Positions 17,987 to 27,133 of a stretch of DNA of 64,000 bases are shown piece by piece; the first letter of the stretch is position 1; each line of letters opens with the position of its first letter. The translations under genes and the position numbers were made by a program. Source of the stretch: Myxococcus stipitatus (GTDB lineage: Bacteria; Myxococcota; Myxococcia; Myxococcales; Myxococcaceae); NCBI RefSeq assembly GCF_038561935.1, contig NZ_CP102770.1, positions 2,914,001-2,978,000 of the forward strand, in the 5' to 3' direction. The notes beneath the pieces are model-generated. The model was not told where the DNA came from, made no database searches, and saw only the letters and a program-made list of their open reading frames with translations.

Positions 17987-18865
17987 GTGGAATCGCCGCG
18001 AGACATTCTCAAGCGCCATGGTCTGCGCGCCAAGTACAGCTGGGGCCAGAACTTCCTCGGAGACGAGGACGCCCTGAGCGCCATCGCCGACGCGCTTCAC
18101 CTGCGCGAAGGCGAGCCCGTCGTCGAGCTGGGCCCGGGCCTGGGCCACCTCACGCGCTTCCTCGCCGCCACCGGCGCGAAGGTCACCGCCGTGGAGCGCG
18201 ACCGGGACATGGTGACGGTGCTTGAGAAGGAGGCCATCCCCGGGGTGCGCGTGGTGGCCGGCAACGCCGCCACGGTGAACTTCGCCGAGGTGGCCGGCGC
18301 GCCCGACGTCGCCGTCGCGGGCAACCTGCCGTATCACCTCACCAGCTCCATCCTGTTCCAGGTGCTGGAGCAGCGCGCGCAGGTCTCTCGCGCCGTCTTC
18401 ACGCTCCAGAAGGAAGTGGTGGAGCGGCTCGCCGCGGAGCCGGGCTCGCGGGACTACGGCCTGCTCACGGTGCTCCTGGGCCTGCACTTCGACGCGGAGA
18501 ACGTGCTCACGCTGGAGGCCTGGCGCTTCCATCCGCCGCCGAAGGTGGACTCCGCGGTGCTGTCGCTCACGCGCCGCCCGACGCCTCGTGCGCCCATCAT
18601 CGACGAGGCCCGCTTCACCCGCGTGGTGAAGGCCGCCTTCGCGCAGCGCCGCAAGACGCTGCTCAACTCGCTCAAGTCCGACAAGTCGCTGGCCTCGCAC
18701 GACGCGTGGGTCGCCGCGCTGGAGACGGCGGGCATCGACCCTCAGCGCCGCGCCGAGACGCTCGCGCCGGAGGAGTTCGCCGCCCTGGAGCGCGCGCTGG
18801 GCCCCGTGGCTCCGGGCACGGTGAAGCCCCCGGTGGACCTGGCCTCGTCGGAGTCGGAAGAGTAG
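17987..18865 (+). CDS. rsmA: 16S rRNA dimethyladenosine transferase RsmA (KsgA)
   Basis: 292 aa SAM-dependent enzyme that dimethylates A1518 and A1519 in 16S rRNA late in 30S assembly. Motifs: GQNFL near residue 18, the SAM loop VELGPGLGHLT, acidic VTAVERD, and the catalytic NLPYH. GTG 17987 (M-ESPRDILKRHGL) is preferred because a GAGGG ribosome-binding site lies 9 nt upstream and the family similarity begins there; GTG 17969, overlapping the tsaD stop, is possible and would add six residues. Translation is probably coupled to tsaD. Confidence 0.95.
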   Translation: MESPRDILKRHGLRAKYSWGQNFLGDEDALSAIADALHLREGEPVVELGPGLGHLTRFLAATGAKVTAVERDRDMVTVLEKEAIPGVRVVAGNAATVNFAEVAGAPDVAVAGNLPYHLTSSILFQVLEQRAQVSRAVFTLQKEVVERLAAEPGSRDYGLLTVLLGLHFDAENVLTLEAWRFHPPPKVDSAVLSLTRRPTPRAPIIDEARFTRVVKAAFAQRRKTLLNSLKSDKSLASHDAWVAALETAGIDPQRRAETLAPEEFAALERALGPVAPGTVKPPVDLASSESEE

Positions 18866-18890
18866 GGGGCCCGGGCCTGATGTGACGGGC

Positions 18891-19169
18891 CTACGGGCCG
18901 CGCATGCCGAGCAGCTGGCCCAGTCCGCCTTGCTGCTCCAGGAAGGCGCGGAACTCGTGCTCGGGGATGCGCATGCGGGCCAGGACGTCGCGGAGGATGT
19001 CCTCCACTGTGCCATCCTTGCGCCGCTTGAGCTCCAGGGCGGTCTTCAAGAGCACCACGCCATAGAGCGGGTCCGTCTCCACGGGAGGTGGAGTCGAAGC
19101 CTTGGGCGGCGTGCTCTGGCGGGCCTCCTCCAGATGCACCACCGTCTTCGCCCGCTGCCTCCCGCTCAT
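18891..19169 (-). CDS. Conserved small hypothetical protein
   Basis: 92 aa, not recognised. The N-terminal 30 residues are basic and Pro/Thr-rich (TPPKASTPPPVETDP). The rest is predicted to be helical (LLKTALELKRRKDGTVEDILRDVLARM and IPEHEFRAFLEQQGGLGQLLG, given as landmarks DGTVEDIL and FLEQQGG). It has no signal peptide, membrane helix or metal motif. It converges with rsmA, only 25 bp from its stop. Coding is supported by regular GC3 bias and an open frame of the expected strand; function unknown. Confidence 0.65.
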   Translation of the reverse strand: MSGRQRAKTVVHLEEARQSTPPKASTPPPVETDPLYGVVLLKTALELKRRKDGTVEDILRDVLARMRIPEHEFRAFLEQQGGLGQLLGMRGP

Positions 19170-19400
19170 GACTGAAGGGCACCCCGCTCACACACCATGG
19201 AATCGGCCGGACCGTAGGGGATGCCACCCACAGCGTCAAGCCAGCCCTGGTGCCGGCGTCGTGGCCTCGGGCTTGGAAAATTGTGGGAAGACGGCGGCCA
19301 GGTTGTGTTATCCGCGCCCCCACGCGTGGCCCCGCGTCCTCGTTTCCTGAGGTCACCTCGGGCCGCTTCCGTGCATTCCGGGTCGGGAGGCCTTGGGCGG

Positions 19401-20045
19401 ATGGACTACCGGTACATCGTGGTCGAGGGGCCCATTGGCGTCGGCAAGACGAGCCTCTCCAACATCCTTTCGGAGCGCCTGAGCGCGCGTCGCGTCCTGG
19501 AGGTCGTGGAGGAGAACCCCTTCCTCTCCAACTTCTATACGGACCGGCAGAAGTTCGGGTTCCAGACCCAGATCTTCTTCCTCCTGTCGCGCTTCCGGCA
19601 GCAGCAGGAGCTGTTCCAGCAGGACCTCTTCCGCTCCGTCACGGTCAGCGACTACCTGTTCGCCAAGGACCGCATCTTCGCGCACCTCAACCTGGACGCG
19701 CACGAGCTGGCCCTCTACGAGCGCGTCTTCGAGGCGCTCGGGCCTCGCGTCACCAAGCCCGACCTCGTCGTCTATCTCCAGGCCCGGCTGGACGTGCTGC
19801 TGCAGCGAATCAAGAAGCGCGGCCGCGAGTTCGAGCGCAAGTTCGACGCCGCGTACCTGGAAGGCCTCGTCCACGCCTACAACAACTTCTTCTCGCACTA
19901 CACGGAGACGCCGCTGCTCGTGGTGGACACCTCGGACATCGACTTCGTGAATAACGAGTTTGACCGGGAAGACCTGCTCGCGGTCATCGAGAAGGCGAAG
20001 ACGGGCAGCCAGCACTATCTGCCCAAGGCGTCCAGGCGGGCCTGA
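19401..20045 (+). CDS. Deoxynucleoside kinase
   Basis: 214 aa P-loop kinase of the dNK/dGK/dCK type, which phosphorylates deoxynucleosides for salvage. It has the Walker A GPIGVGKTS at residues 10-18, EENPFL (substrate-site Glu) near 37, a DYLFAKDRIFA segment equivalent to the family's ERS/DR region, and the arginine-rich LID IKKRGREFERK near 140. ATG 19401 is chosen because similarity starts there; the upstream open extension is not homologous. The specific nucleoside cannot be read from the sequence. It lies before panB with a 164-bp gap. Confidence 0.9.
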   Translation: MDYRYIVVEGPIGVGKTSLSNILSERLSARRVLEVVEENPFLSNFYTDRQKFGFQTQIFFLLSRFRQQQELFQQDLFRSVTVSDYLFAKDRIFAHLNLDAHELALYERVFEALGPRVTKPDLVVYLQARLDVLLQRIKKRGREFERKFDAAYLEGLVHAYNNFFSHYTETPLLVVDTSDIDFVNNEFDREDLLAVIEKAKTGSQHYLPKASRRA

Positions 20046-20209
20046 TTTCGGGCTCCCGGCGGGTTGCACGCTCGAAGGCGCCCCACGGCGCTCTCGGGGG
20101 CGTTACACTGCGGGGGTCGACTTCGAGGCCCCCGGCGATCCACCCAGGACGGCGAGGGGTGCGGGGTCGGCACATGCCGTACCCACTCTCACCCCATAGG
20201 AGGTGAACC

Positions 20210-21139
20210 GTGAAGGACAAGGTCACCATCCATACGCTGAAGCGCCTGAAGCAGATCGGCCAGAAGATCTGCATGGTCACCGCATACGACGCCACGTTCG
20301 CCCGCATCTTCGACCAGTCGGGAGCGGACGTCCTGCTCGTGGGCGACTCCCTGGGCATGGTGGTCCAGGGGCATGACTCCACGCTGCCGGTGACGATGGA
20401 CCAGATGGTCTACCACTCGGCGGCGGTGACTCGGAGCACCCGACGCGCGCACGTGGTGGGCGACATGCCCTTCATGAGCTACCAGGTGTCCCCGCAGGAC
20501 GCGGTCCGCAACGCGGGGCGGCTGGTGACGGAGGGTGGGGTGGGCAGCGTGAAGCTCGAGGGTGGCTCCGAGTTCGCCGACACGGTGCGCGCCATCGTCC
20601 GGGCCAGCATCCCGGTGATGGGTCACCTGGGGCTGACGCCGCAGTCGGTCCACAAGATGGGCGGCTATGTCGTCCAGGGACGCGACGAGGAGCAGGGCCG
20701 CAAGATTCTCGACGACGCGCTGGCCCTGGAGGCCGCGGGGGCCTATTCGCTCGTCCTGGAGGGCGTGCCTCTAGACCTGGCGCGCACGATCACGCAGCGG
20801 CTCTCCATCCCGGTCATCGGCATCGGCGCGGGCAAGTCCTGCGATGGACAGGTGCTCGTCTGCTACGACCTCCTGGGGATGAACCCGGACTTCAAGCCCA
20901 AGTTCGTCAAGCACTACGCCAACCTGCACGGCTCCATCACCGACGCGGCGAGCGCCTTCTTCTCCGAGGTCCGCGAAGGCGTGTTCCCGGACGAGGAGCA
21001 CTCGTTCAAGGCGACCAAGGGCCTGCGCGCGGTGAGTGCGCCCGCGATGAGCGCGGGTGCGCCGCTCGCGAGCGACGCTCCGGTCTCCGCCGAGGGTGGT
21101 GAGGAGAAGGTCGGCCCCGTCTACGGAATCCCGGTGTAG
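20210..21139 (+). CDS. panB: 3-methyl-2-oxobutanoate hydroxymethyltransferase PanB
   Basis: 309 aa TIM-barrel enzyme that makes ketopantoate from 2-oxoisovalerate and methylenetetrahydrofolate, the first committed step of pantothenate synthesis. Marks: [29 protein letters not shown] (landmark GDSLGMV with metal Asp), GHLGLTPQ, and VIGIGAG near the end. About 40 extra residues at the C-terminus are low-complexity Ala/Ser. Start GTG 20210 with a consensus AGGAGGTGA just before it. It is followed 2 bp later by panC, as one operon. Confidence 0.97.
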   Translation: MKDKVTIHTLKRLKQIGQKICMVTAYDATFARIFDQSGADVLLVGDSLGMVVQGHDSTLPVTMDQMVYHSAAVTRSTRRAHVVGDMPFMSYQVSPQDAVRNAGRLVTEGGVGSVKLEGGSEFADTVRAIVRASIPVMGHLGLTPQSVHKMGGYVVQGRDEEQGRKILDDALALEAAGAYSLVLEGVPLDLARTITQRLSIPVIGIGAGKSCDGQVLVCYDLLGMNPDFKPKFVKHYANLHGSITDAASAFFSEVREGVFPDEEHSFKATKGLRAVSAPAMSAGAPLASDAPVSAEGGEEKVGPVYGIPV

Positions 21140-21141
21140 CC

Positions 21142-21996
21142 ATGACGCCCGCCGTCCTGCGCAGCGTGGAAGAAGTGAAGACGTGGGCGGCGGGCTTGCG
21201 CCGTGAGGGGCGCCGGCTCGCGCTGGTGCCCACCATGGGCTACCTGCATGAAGGGCACCTCTCGCTCATTCGCGAGGGGCGCCGTCGCGCCGACGTGGTG
21301 GCGGTCTCCATCTTCGTCAATCCGACCCAGTTCGGGCCTCGGGAGGACCTCTCGCGCTACCCGCGGGACTTCGAGGGAGACCTGGCGAAGTGTGGCGCCG
21401 CGGGCGCGGATGTCGTCTTCGCGCCCGGGCCCGAGGCCATTTATCCCCCCGGCTACCAGACATACGTCGAGGTGACGGACGTCAGCCAGGGCCTGTGTGG
21501 TGCCCGACGTCCGGGGCACTTCCGGGGCGTGGCGACCATCGTCACCCAGCTGTTGACGCTCTTCCGTCCGGAGGCAGCGCTCTTCGGGGAGAAGGACTAC
21601 CAGCAGCTCCAGGTCATCCGGGCGCTGAACCGCGACCTGCACCTGGGGGCGGACATCGTCGGGATGCCGACGATTCGCGAGCCCGACGGGCTGGCGATGA
21701 GCAGCCGAAATGCCTACTTGTCCCCAGAAGAGAGGCAGCGCGCGCTGTCTCTGTCGCGAGGACTGAGGGCGGCGCTCACGTTGCTGCAGGGAGAGACTCG
21801 GGACGCGGTGGCGCTGACGGGCGCCGTCCGGCACGAGCTGGCGGCGGCCGGGCTGCGTGAGGACTACGTGGAGCTGGTGGACGCCGAGCGCCTCACGCCG
21901 CTCGACTTCGTGGCGCCTGGACAGACTGCCCGCTTGCTTGTGGCGGCTTTCAGCGGCACGACACGGCTCATCGACAACATGGCGTTGGGCGGTTAG
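21142..21996 (+). CDS. panC: Pantothenate synthetase PanC
   Basis: 284 aa nucleotidyltransferase-fold ligase that joins pantoate and beta-alanine using ATP. It shows the HIGH-like motif GYLHEGHLSLI, the PTQFGPREDLSRYPR pantoate loop (landmark NPTQFGP), FGEKDYQQL, and MSSRNAYLSP. Starts 2 bp after panB and precedes smpB by 16 bp, so the three are likely co-transcribed. Confidence 0.97.
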   Translation: MTPAVLRSVEEVKTWAAGLRREGRRLALVPTMGYLHEGHLSLIREGRRRADVVAVSIFVNPTQFGPREDLSRYPRDFEGDLAKCGAAGADVVFAPGPEAIYPPGYQTYVEVTDVSQGLCGARRPGHFRGVATIVTQLLTLFRPEAALFGEKDYQQLQVIRALNRDLHLGADIVGMPTIREPDGLAMSSRNAYLSPEERQRALSLSRGLRAALTLLQGETRDAVALTGAVRHELAAAGLREDYVELVDAERLTPLDFVAPGQTARLLVAAFSGTTRLIDNMALGG

Positions 21997-22012
21997 GAGA
22001 CCCCAGACACGT

Positions 22013-22504
22013 ATGGCATCGGGCGGAAAGTCGAAGGGGCCGGCAGGCGGCGAGCAGGCAATCAAGGTGGTCGCCGAGAACCGGCGTGCGCGCTTCGACT
22101 ACACCGTCGATGAGAAAGTGGAGGCGGGCCTGGAGCTGACGGGGAGCGAGGTGAAGTCGTTGCGAGAAGGGGTGGCCAACCTCTCGGACGCCTATGCGCT
22201 TCCCAAGGGCAGCGAGCTGTTCTTGCTCAACGCCCACATCGGTTCCTACAGGTCCGCCAGCGTGTTCGACCATCTGCCCACGCGCGGCCGGAAGCTGCTG
22301 CTGCACCGGGCGGAGATTGACCGTTGGACCACCAAGGTGCGGGAGCGTGGCTATTCCATCATCCCGCTTGTGCTGTATTTCAAGAAAGGGCGCGCCAAGG
22401 TGGAGCTGGGGCTCTGTCGGGGCAAGACACACGAGGACCGGCGCCAAGACATCAAGGAACGGGAGACGAAGCGGGAGATGGACCGGGCTGTGCGCCGCCG
22501 TTGA
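22013..22504 (+). CDS. smpB: SsrA-binding protein SmpB
   Basis: 163 aa OB-fold protein that binds tmRNA and places it in the A site of stalled ribosomes. Marks: VVAENRRARFDYTVDEKVEAGLELTGSEVKSLR (landmarks ENRRARFDY and GSEVKSLR), the beta-barrel segments, LVLYFKKGRAKVELGLCRGK and the basic, flexible C-terminal tail (KRETKREMDRAVRRR) that enters the decoding channel. Start ATG 22013. Its RNA partner ssrA lies 38 kb away in this same window (59886). An SspB-like gene follows after 35 bp. Confidence 0.96.
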   Translation: MASGGKSKGPAGGEQAIKVVAENRRARFDYTVDEKVEAGLELTGSEVKSLREGVANLSDAYALPKGSELFLLNAHIGSYRSASVFDHLPTRGRKLLLHRAEIDRWTTKVRERGYSIIPLVLYFKKGRAKVELGLCRGKTHEDRRQDIKERETKREMDRAVRRR

Positions 22505-22539
22505 GGGGGCGCTCCCGAATTTCTGCCGCCGTACACCGG

Positions 22540-23067
22540 ATGGAAGACTCGAAGGATTTGGACAAGAAGGAACGGCTGCTCGCCGCGCTGGACCAGGGGA
22601 TGGTGATGATCCACCTGGATGCGCGCCGGCCGGGTGTGCTCGTTCCGGTTTCGCTGCGGGGAGAGGCGCATCTGCGTCTCAACCTGTCGTATCGCTTCGA
22701 CCCGCCCGACCTGACGGTGGGCGAGTGGGGCGTGCGCTGTACGCTGAGCTTCTCGGGGTCCCGCTTCAAGGTGGCGGTGCCCTGGTCGGCGTTGTTCGCC
22801 ATTGCCAGCCACGTGACGAAGGAGTCGTGGATGTACATGGAGGACATGCCGCCGGAGCTGCTTCAGCAGCCGGTCGCGCCGCGTCCTTCGCCGCAGCCGG
22901 TGCCAGTGGCCGCGGAGCGCCCGCGCACCTTCCTGCGCGAGGTGCCCGCGGAGCCGGTGGATGAGGCACCTCCGCCCGTGGCGGCCGCGGCGGCGGAGGT
23001 TCCTCCGGAGGGGCCGAAGGACGATGCTCCACCGCCGCGTCGGGGACACCTGCGCCTGGTGAAGTGA
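22540..23067 (+). CDS. sspB: SspB-like ClpXP adaptor (stringent starvation protein B family)
   Basis: 175 aa. Residues about 12-95 match the SspB fold: LLAALDQGMVMIHLDARRPGVLVPVSLRGE (landmark PGVLVPVSL), LNLSYRF, and CTLSFSGSRFKVAVPWSALFAI (landmark VAVPWSALFAI). A Pro/Ala-rich linker follows, and the last nine residues RRGHLRLVK resemble the short ClpX-binding tail of SspB. Such adaptors tether ssrA-tagged proteins to ClpXP. Placement 35 bp after smpB fits this role. The domain match is clear but divergent from the Escherichia coli protein, so tag binding is inferred. Start ATG 22540. Confidence 0.82.
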   Translation: MEDSKDLDKKERLLAALDQGMVMIHLDARRPGVLVPVSLRGEAHLRLNLSYRFDPPDLTVGEWGVRCTLSFSGSRFKVAVPWSALFAIASHVTKESWMYMEDMPPELLQQPVAPRPSPQPVPVAAERPRTFLREVPAEPVDEAPPPVAAAAAEVPPEGPKDDAPPPRRGHLRLVK

Positions 23068-23072
23068 GGCTC

Positions 23073-23100
23073 GGAAAGGGCGCGAGTCGTGCGCCCTTCC
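23073..23100. terminator. Hairpin between convergent sspB and kinase genes
   Basis: GGAA(A)GGGCGC (23073-23083) pairs with GCGCCCTTCC (23091-23100), one bulged A, 7-nt loop. It begins just after the sspB stop (23067) and lies before the convergent kinase stop (23129). Confidence 0.6.
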
Positions 23101-23128
23101 GTCCGTACGGGCATGCCCGAGCCACGGC

Positions 23129-24976
23129 TCAGCGGTGGAGCTTCACCTCGAGCTGCGTGGCTTCGCCGCCGGGGAAGGAGCCCTTCCAGGTCCGGTATCC
23201 CTTGAGGCGGACCTGAACGTTGACCGGCCCCTCGGGGTAGAGGTTGTCGAGCGCGAGGGGCGTTGTCCCCACGGGCTTGTCACCGACCAGCACGGTGGCG
23301 CCGGAAGGCTCGCTCATGAGCATGAGCACGGGAGTCGTCACGGGCTGGTTCAGGCGGGCCTTGAGCTGCCCCGAGATTTTGTTTCGCTGCGGCCACAGCC
23401 ACATGCTGCCGCCCACCGCGACCGCGATGCCCAGGAGTGCGATGACGAGGCGCCCCCACCGTCGCGAGGGCGCACCGAACCTGGGGAGGTTCTTCCAGTC
23501 GCCTGCTGGACGAGGCTCCCGCTCTTCGAGCTCGAGGGTATCCCCACGGGCCCGAAGCACGCTGGGGGCGGAGGGGCGGCGGTGCGCGAACTCGACGCTG
23601 TCCGCGAGGGTCATCGTTCCAGCGGCGGGTTCCGATGCCGCGGCCGGGACAGGGCGATGCGGAGCGCCACCGGCGCTGGGAGGAGTCCTGGCTCCGGATG
23701 CACCCGGCGGGACGCCAGCCTGTGCAGAACTCCCGGACCGGGTAACCGGGCTCGCGGAGAGCCGACCCTCACCGATGTCAGGGGCCGGCAGAGAGGCATG
23801 AGCCGCGGGCGCACGACTCGCGCCGCCGAGTCCTCCACGGTTCGTCGTCGGAACGCCCGCGGAAGCCACGTCGCAGACGGAGCACGCCGCGCGGGGCGCG
23901 GACAGCGGAGTCCGACAGCGCGCGCAGCGGTGGATGAGCCGTCCACTGGCGCTCATCTCGACGCCCGACATCTCCGAGGGCTCTTCCTCCTGCATGAGCA
24001 TGTCCACCCCGAAGCTGGACAGGGGCGCGGGCTCCTCTGTCGCGGGGGGCGCGGCCGCTTCGCCTTGTTCCTTGAGCGTGGGAGGTGGGGCCAGCGTCGA
24101 CAGGAAGGAGGTGAGGGCGTCGGCGCTCGTGGGCTCGCCCGACTGTGACAGCCATCGCGCGAGCACTTCCCCCACGGCCTGTGCCGAGGGGAACCGAGCT
24201 TCGGGCGCGCGGGCCAGCATGCGGCGGACCGCATCGGCGAGGGGCGCGGGAACCTCCGGCGGCAAGGGCGGCACATCGCGCGAGACGATGGCCACCGCGA
24301 CCGAGCCCGAAGCCGTGATGCCAGCGAACGGATGGGCCCCCGTGAGCAGCTCGTGAAAGACGAGTCCCAGGGAGAACTGGTCGCTGAGCTCCGTCGCGGG
24401 GGCGCCTTGAAGGACCTCGGGAGCGCTGTAGGCCTCCTTGCCCTTGAAGAGCCCCGGCTCGGTGAAGGAGGCCCCGCTCAGTCGGGCGATGCCGAAGTCC
24501 GTCACCTTCACCTCACCCTCGCGGGACACGAGGATGTTGGACGGAGAGACATCCCGGTGTGCGACGAGCAGCGGCCGTCCCTGGTGCGTCTTGCGGTAGG
24601 CGTGGTGCAGGCCCGCGAGCGACTGAAGCGTGATGAACGCCGCGAGGTGGGGCGGAAAGCGCTGTCCCTGCCTGGCGGCGAGCCGCAGCAACACGCCCAA
24701 ATCCCATCCGTCCACCAGCTCCATCACCAGGAAGAGGCCCGAGGCGTCTTCGCCCACGTCGAACACGGTGGCGATGTTCTGATGCTGAAGCTGGGTGGCG
24801 AGCCGGGCCTCCGCCAGGAACATCCGCGCGATGTCCGGCTCCTTCGCCAGGTGCGGCAGGACGCGCTTGATGGCGACGGTGCGCTCGAAGCCTTCCGCGC
24901 CGCGAGCCACCCCGAGAAAGAGCTCCGCCATGCCTCCAGAAGCCAGGGGCCTGATGAGCCGATAGCGTTCATTCAC
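23129..24976 (-). CDS. Hanks-type Ser/Thr protein kinase with zinc ribbon, transmembrane segment and PEGA domain
   Basis: 615 aa. The kinase domain (5-275) is complete: Gly loop ASGGMAEL, Lys37, helix-C Glu56, HRD 140-142, Asn147 and DFG Asp160, so it should be active. A CxxC...CxxC zinc ribbon (HRCARCRTPLSAPRAACSVC, landmark CARC and CSVC) lies near 345-370. A Pro/Ser-rich linker leads to one membrane helix near 510-530 (LVIALLGIAVAVGGSMWLW), then a PEGA domain to the end (SEPSGATVLVGDKPVGTTPL, landmark PSGATVLV). Topology: kinase inside, PEGA outside, where it probably binds envelope material. Start GTG 24976. The DUF971 gene lies 22 bp upstream in the same direction. Confidence 0.93.
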   Translation of the reverse strand: MNERYRLIRPLASGGMAELFLGVARGAEGFERTVAIKRVLPHLAKEPDIARMFLAEARLATQLQHQNIATVFDVGEDASGLFLVMELVDGWDLGVLLRLAARQGQRFPPHLAAFITLQSLAGLHHAYRKTHQGRPLLVAHRDVSPSNILVSREGEVKVTDFGIARLSGASFTEPGLFKGKEAYSAPEVLQGAPATELSDQFSLGLVFHELLTGAHPFAGITASGSVAVAIVSRDVPPLPPEVPAPLADAVRRMLARAPEARFPSAQAVGEVLARWLSQSGEPTSADALTSFLSTLAPPPTLKEQGEAAAPPATEEPAPLSSFGVDMLMQEEEPSEMSGVEMSASGRLIHRCARCRTPLSAPRAACSVCDVASAGVPTTNRGGLGGASRAPAAHASLPAPDIGEGRLSASPVTRSGSSAQAGVPPGASGARTPPSAGGAPHRPVPAAASEPAAGTMTLADSVEFAHRRPSAPSVLRARGDTLELEEREPRPAGDWKNLPRFGAPSRRWGRLVIALLGIAVAVGGSMWLWPQRNKISGQLKARLNQPVTTPVLMLMSEPSGATVLVGDKPVGTTPLALDNLYPEGPVNVQVRLKGYRTWKGSFPGGEATQLEVKLHR

Positions 24977-24998
24977 GGCGAAGCTCCGGGCAGATGCT

Positions 24999-25337
24999 TC
25001 AGTTGATGGGCTGGGTGAGTTCGCGCAGCAGCTTCCAGGGGTAGATGCCGGTGGTGTGGCCGTCGCTGAAGGCGAACGTCAGCGCGTAGTTGCCGACCGG
25101 GTGCACCTGCTTCACCTTCAGGTCCGCGGGGACCTGGGTGGTGTCCAGCGTGCGTTGGTTGGTCCACTCGTCCACGCAGCCGGCGCAGGGGCAGTGTTGG
25201 CGAAGCGCCTGCGCGGTGGCGGTCGTCTTCGCGCCGTCATCCCAGGTCAGCTCCAGACGGGAGCCATCCGATGACAGGCGCGCGTCCGTCGCGGTGGCGG
25301 TGGGGGTCGAGGGCTTGATGCGGTCCCAGAAGCTCAA
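24999..25337 (-). CDS. DUF971 domain protein
   Basis: 112 aa, the single domain found at the N-terminus of gamma-butyrobetaine hydroxylase and in stand-alone proteins near Fe-S and Mrp genes. Visible: LELTWDDGAKTTATAQALRQHCPCAGCVDE with the C-P-C-A-G-C cluster, VGNYALTFAFSDGHTTGIYPW (landmark FSDGHTTGIYPW). Cysteines could bind metal. Start is TTG 25337 after AAAGGTG; no other in-frame start fits. Role unknown. Confidence 0.88.
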   Translation of the reverse strand: MSFWDRIKPSTPTATATDARLSSDGSRLELTWDDGAKTTATAQALRQHCPCAGCVDEWTNQRTLDTTQVPADLKVKQVHPVGNYALTFAFSDGHTTGIYPWKLLRELTQPIN

Positions 25338-25407
25338 CGTTGCACCTTTCCGAGTCTCAACAGCGAGGCGCCTTCCCTAACACTCTTCGCGCTCGGCGGC
25401 GCGGGCA

Positions 25408-27114
25408 TCACGAGGCCAGCTTGACGGGCAGCCGGTGGCCTTCCAGGCGCACGCCCTTCTTGGCCAGCACGCGTCGGAGGGCCGCCACCACCTGCGGGTC
25501 CAGCTGCGCCCCGGTGAGGGCGTCGAGAATCTCCATGGCCTTCTCCAGCGGCATGGCCTTCTGGTACGGCCGCGTGGAGGTGCACGCATCGAACGTGTCC
25601 GCGCAGGCGACGATGCGCGCGAGCAGCGGGATGTCCTCGCCGCGCAGCTTGTCCGGATAGCCCGTTCCGTCCCAGCGCTCGTGGTGGTGACGCACGCATG
25701 CGCGCACCGCGCCCAGGAAGCTGACGGGGCCGATGATGGCGTCGCCGATGGCGGGGTGCTCGCGCATGATGGCCATCTCCTGGTCCGTCAGCTTCGACTG
25801 CTTGCAGAGGATGGACTCGACGATGCCAATCTTGCCGATGTCGTGGAGGATGCCGCCGTACTGGAGCTGACGCAGCTCGCGCTCGGTGAGGTTCAGCTCG
25901 CGGCCAATCTCCACCGCCACGTCACCCACCCGCTGGCTGTGGCCCCGCGTGTAGGCGTCCTTCGAGTCGATGGAGTTGGCCAGCGCGACGATGGTCTCCA
26001 GGTAGCCCTTCTCCAGGCTCTCGTAGAGGCCTCGGTTCTCCATGTCGTACGCGAGCAGCTGCTTGCTCATGTAGTTGAAGGTCTGGGCCAGCTCTCCCAG
26101 CTCGTTGCGCTGCGGAATCTTCACCTCCACGCCGAACTTGCCGCGCGCCAGCTCCAGCGCGCCGTCGGTGAAGACCTTGAGCGGGCGGGTGAGGTTGCGG
26201 GAGAAGAGGGCTGCCATCACGAGCGCGACGAGGATGGCCGCGCCCAGGCCGTAGAGGATGCGCTGCTCCATCGTCTCCACTTGCCGGTAGGCGTGCTCCA
26301 CCGGCTGCTCGGAGAGGATGGCCCAGCCCGTCTCCGGCAGCACCGTGTACGCGGCGACCACCGCGTCGCGGCCCTCTCCGAAGTTGCCGACGTGGAACAG
26401 CTCCGCGTTGGGCGTGGAGGCCAGCTGCCGGAGCAGGTGCGCCACGGGGCTGCGCTGGGACACATCCCCGCCCAGCGACGCCACGCCGCCTCCGCCGACG
26501 ACGAGGTGTCCCCGAGGGTCCGCCAGGTACGCGAAGCCCGTGCTGCCCACGCGCTCCTGCTCCAGCATGTGGCGCAGTCCCGCGAGCGACAGGTCCGCGG
26601 CGATGAAGCCCTTGATGGGCTCTCCCACGGGGAACGCCAGCGTCACGACGGGACCGCCGCCACTCACCGGCACCACGTTCGAATAGCGAGGCCCGTCCAT
26701 GCCGCCCTCGAGCAGCAGGCGGCTGCGCTCCTCATGCGAGGCGAGGTCGGTGGGGGACACGTCGTGGCGGGAGAAGGCCTGGAGCCCCGGCAGACGCTTG
26801 GCGTCGGGGCCGAAGACGGTGATGGCCAGCACCTCGCGCCGCTGGGAGAGCACCGAGGCCAGATGCGTCTGCTGGGCGGGCAGGGGCAGCGCGAAGAAGT
26901 CGGGGACGCGGGCCAGTCCCATGACGGCCTCGGTGGGCTCGCCCAGGAAGATTTCGGCCTTGAGCCGCAGCTGCTTCACGCGCTCCTGGGCCAGCTCCTG
27001 CGCGTCGCGCACCAGGAGCTCGCGCGTGTGCGAGACGGACAGCCACCCCACCATCAGCGTGGGGACGATGCTGACCACGAGCATCAACAGGAGGATGGCT
27101 TTGAACAGGCGCAC
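25408..27114 (-). CDS. Membrane sensor with HD-GYP cyclic-di-GMP phosphodiesterase domain
   Basis: 568 aa. Membrane helix at about 5-25 (ILLLMLVVSIVPTLMVGW), a periplasmic Cache-like region (about 30-285), a second helix at about 288-308 (YGLGAAILVALVMAALFS), HAMP linker (to about 360), then an HD-GYP domain. Key residues: HD 424-425 (HDIGKIG), the HHH at 476-478 (HHHERWDGTGYP) and GYP 485-487, all intact, so c-di-GMP hydrolysis is likely. Start GTG 27114. The two envelope genes upstream (27134 and 28033) lie in the same direction, 19 bp away, and may provide its periplasmic input. Confidence 0.92.
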   Translation of the reverse strand: MRLFKAILLLMLVVSIVPTLMVGWLSVSHTRELLVRDAQELAQERVKQLRLKAEIFLGEPTEAVMGLARVPDFFALPLPAQQTHLASVLSQRREVLAITVFGPDAKRLPGLQAFSRHDVSPTDLASHEERSRLLLEGGMDGPRYSNVVPVSGGGPVVTLAFPVGEPIKGFIAADLSLAGLRHMLEQERVGSTGFAYLADPRGHLVVGGGGVASLGGDVSQRSPVAHLLRQLASTPNAELFHVGNFGEGRDAVVAAYTVLPETGWAILSEQPVEHAYRQVETMEQRILYGLGAAILVALVMAALFSRNLTRPLKVFTDGALELARGKFGVEVKIPQRNELGELAQTFNYMSKQLLAYDMENRGLYESLEKGYLETIVALANSIDSKDAYTRGHSQRVGDVAVEIGRELNLTERELRQLQYGGILHDIGKIGIVESILCKQSKLTDQEMAIMREHPAIGDAIIGPVSFLGAVRACVRHHHERWDGTGYPDKLRGEDIPLLARIVACADTFDACTSTRPYQKAMPLEKAMEILDALTGAQLDPQVVAALRRVLAKKGVRLEGHRLPVKLAS

Positions 27115-27133
27115 GGGGCGGCTCCTCCAGGGA

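Noticed and set aside
19273..19311. Promoter for the deoxynucleoside kinase (TTGGAA...TGTTAT)
   Set aside because: The spacer is 27 bp; the alternative TTGTGG box gives 19 bp but weak matches, so it was not listed.
20064..20109. Promoter for panB (TTGCAC...TACACT)
   Set aside because: The -10-like TACACT is acceptable, but the only -35-like box is 34 bp away; spacing does not fit.
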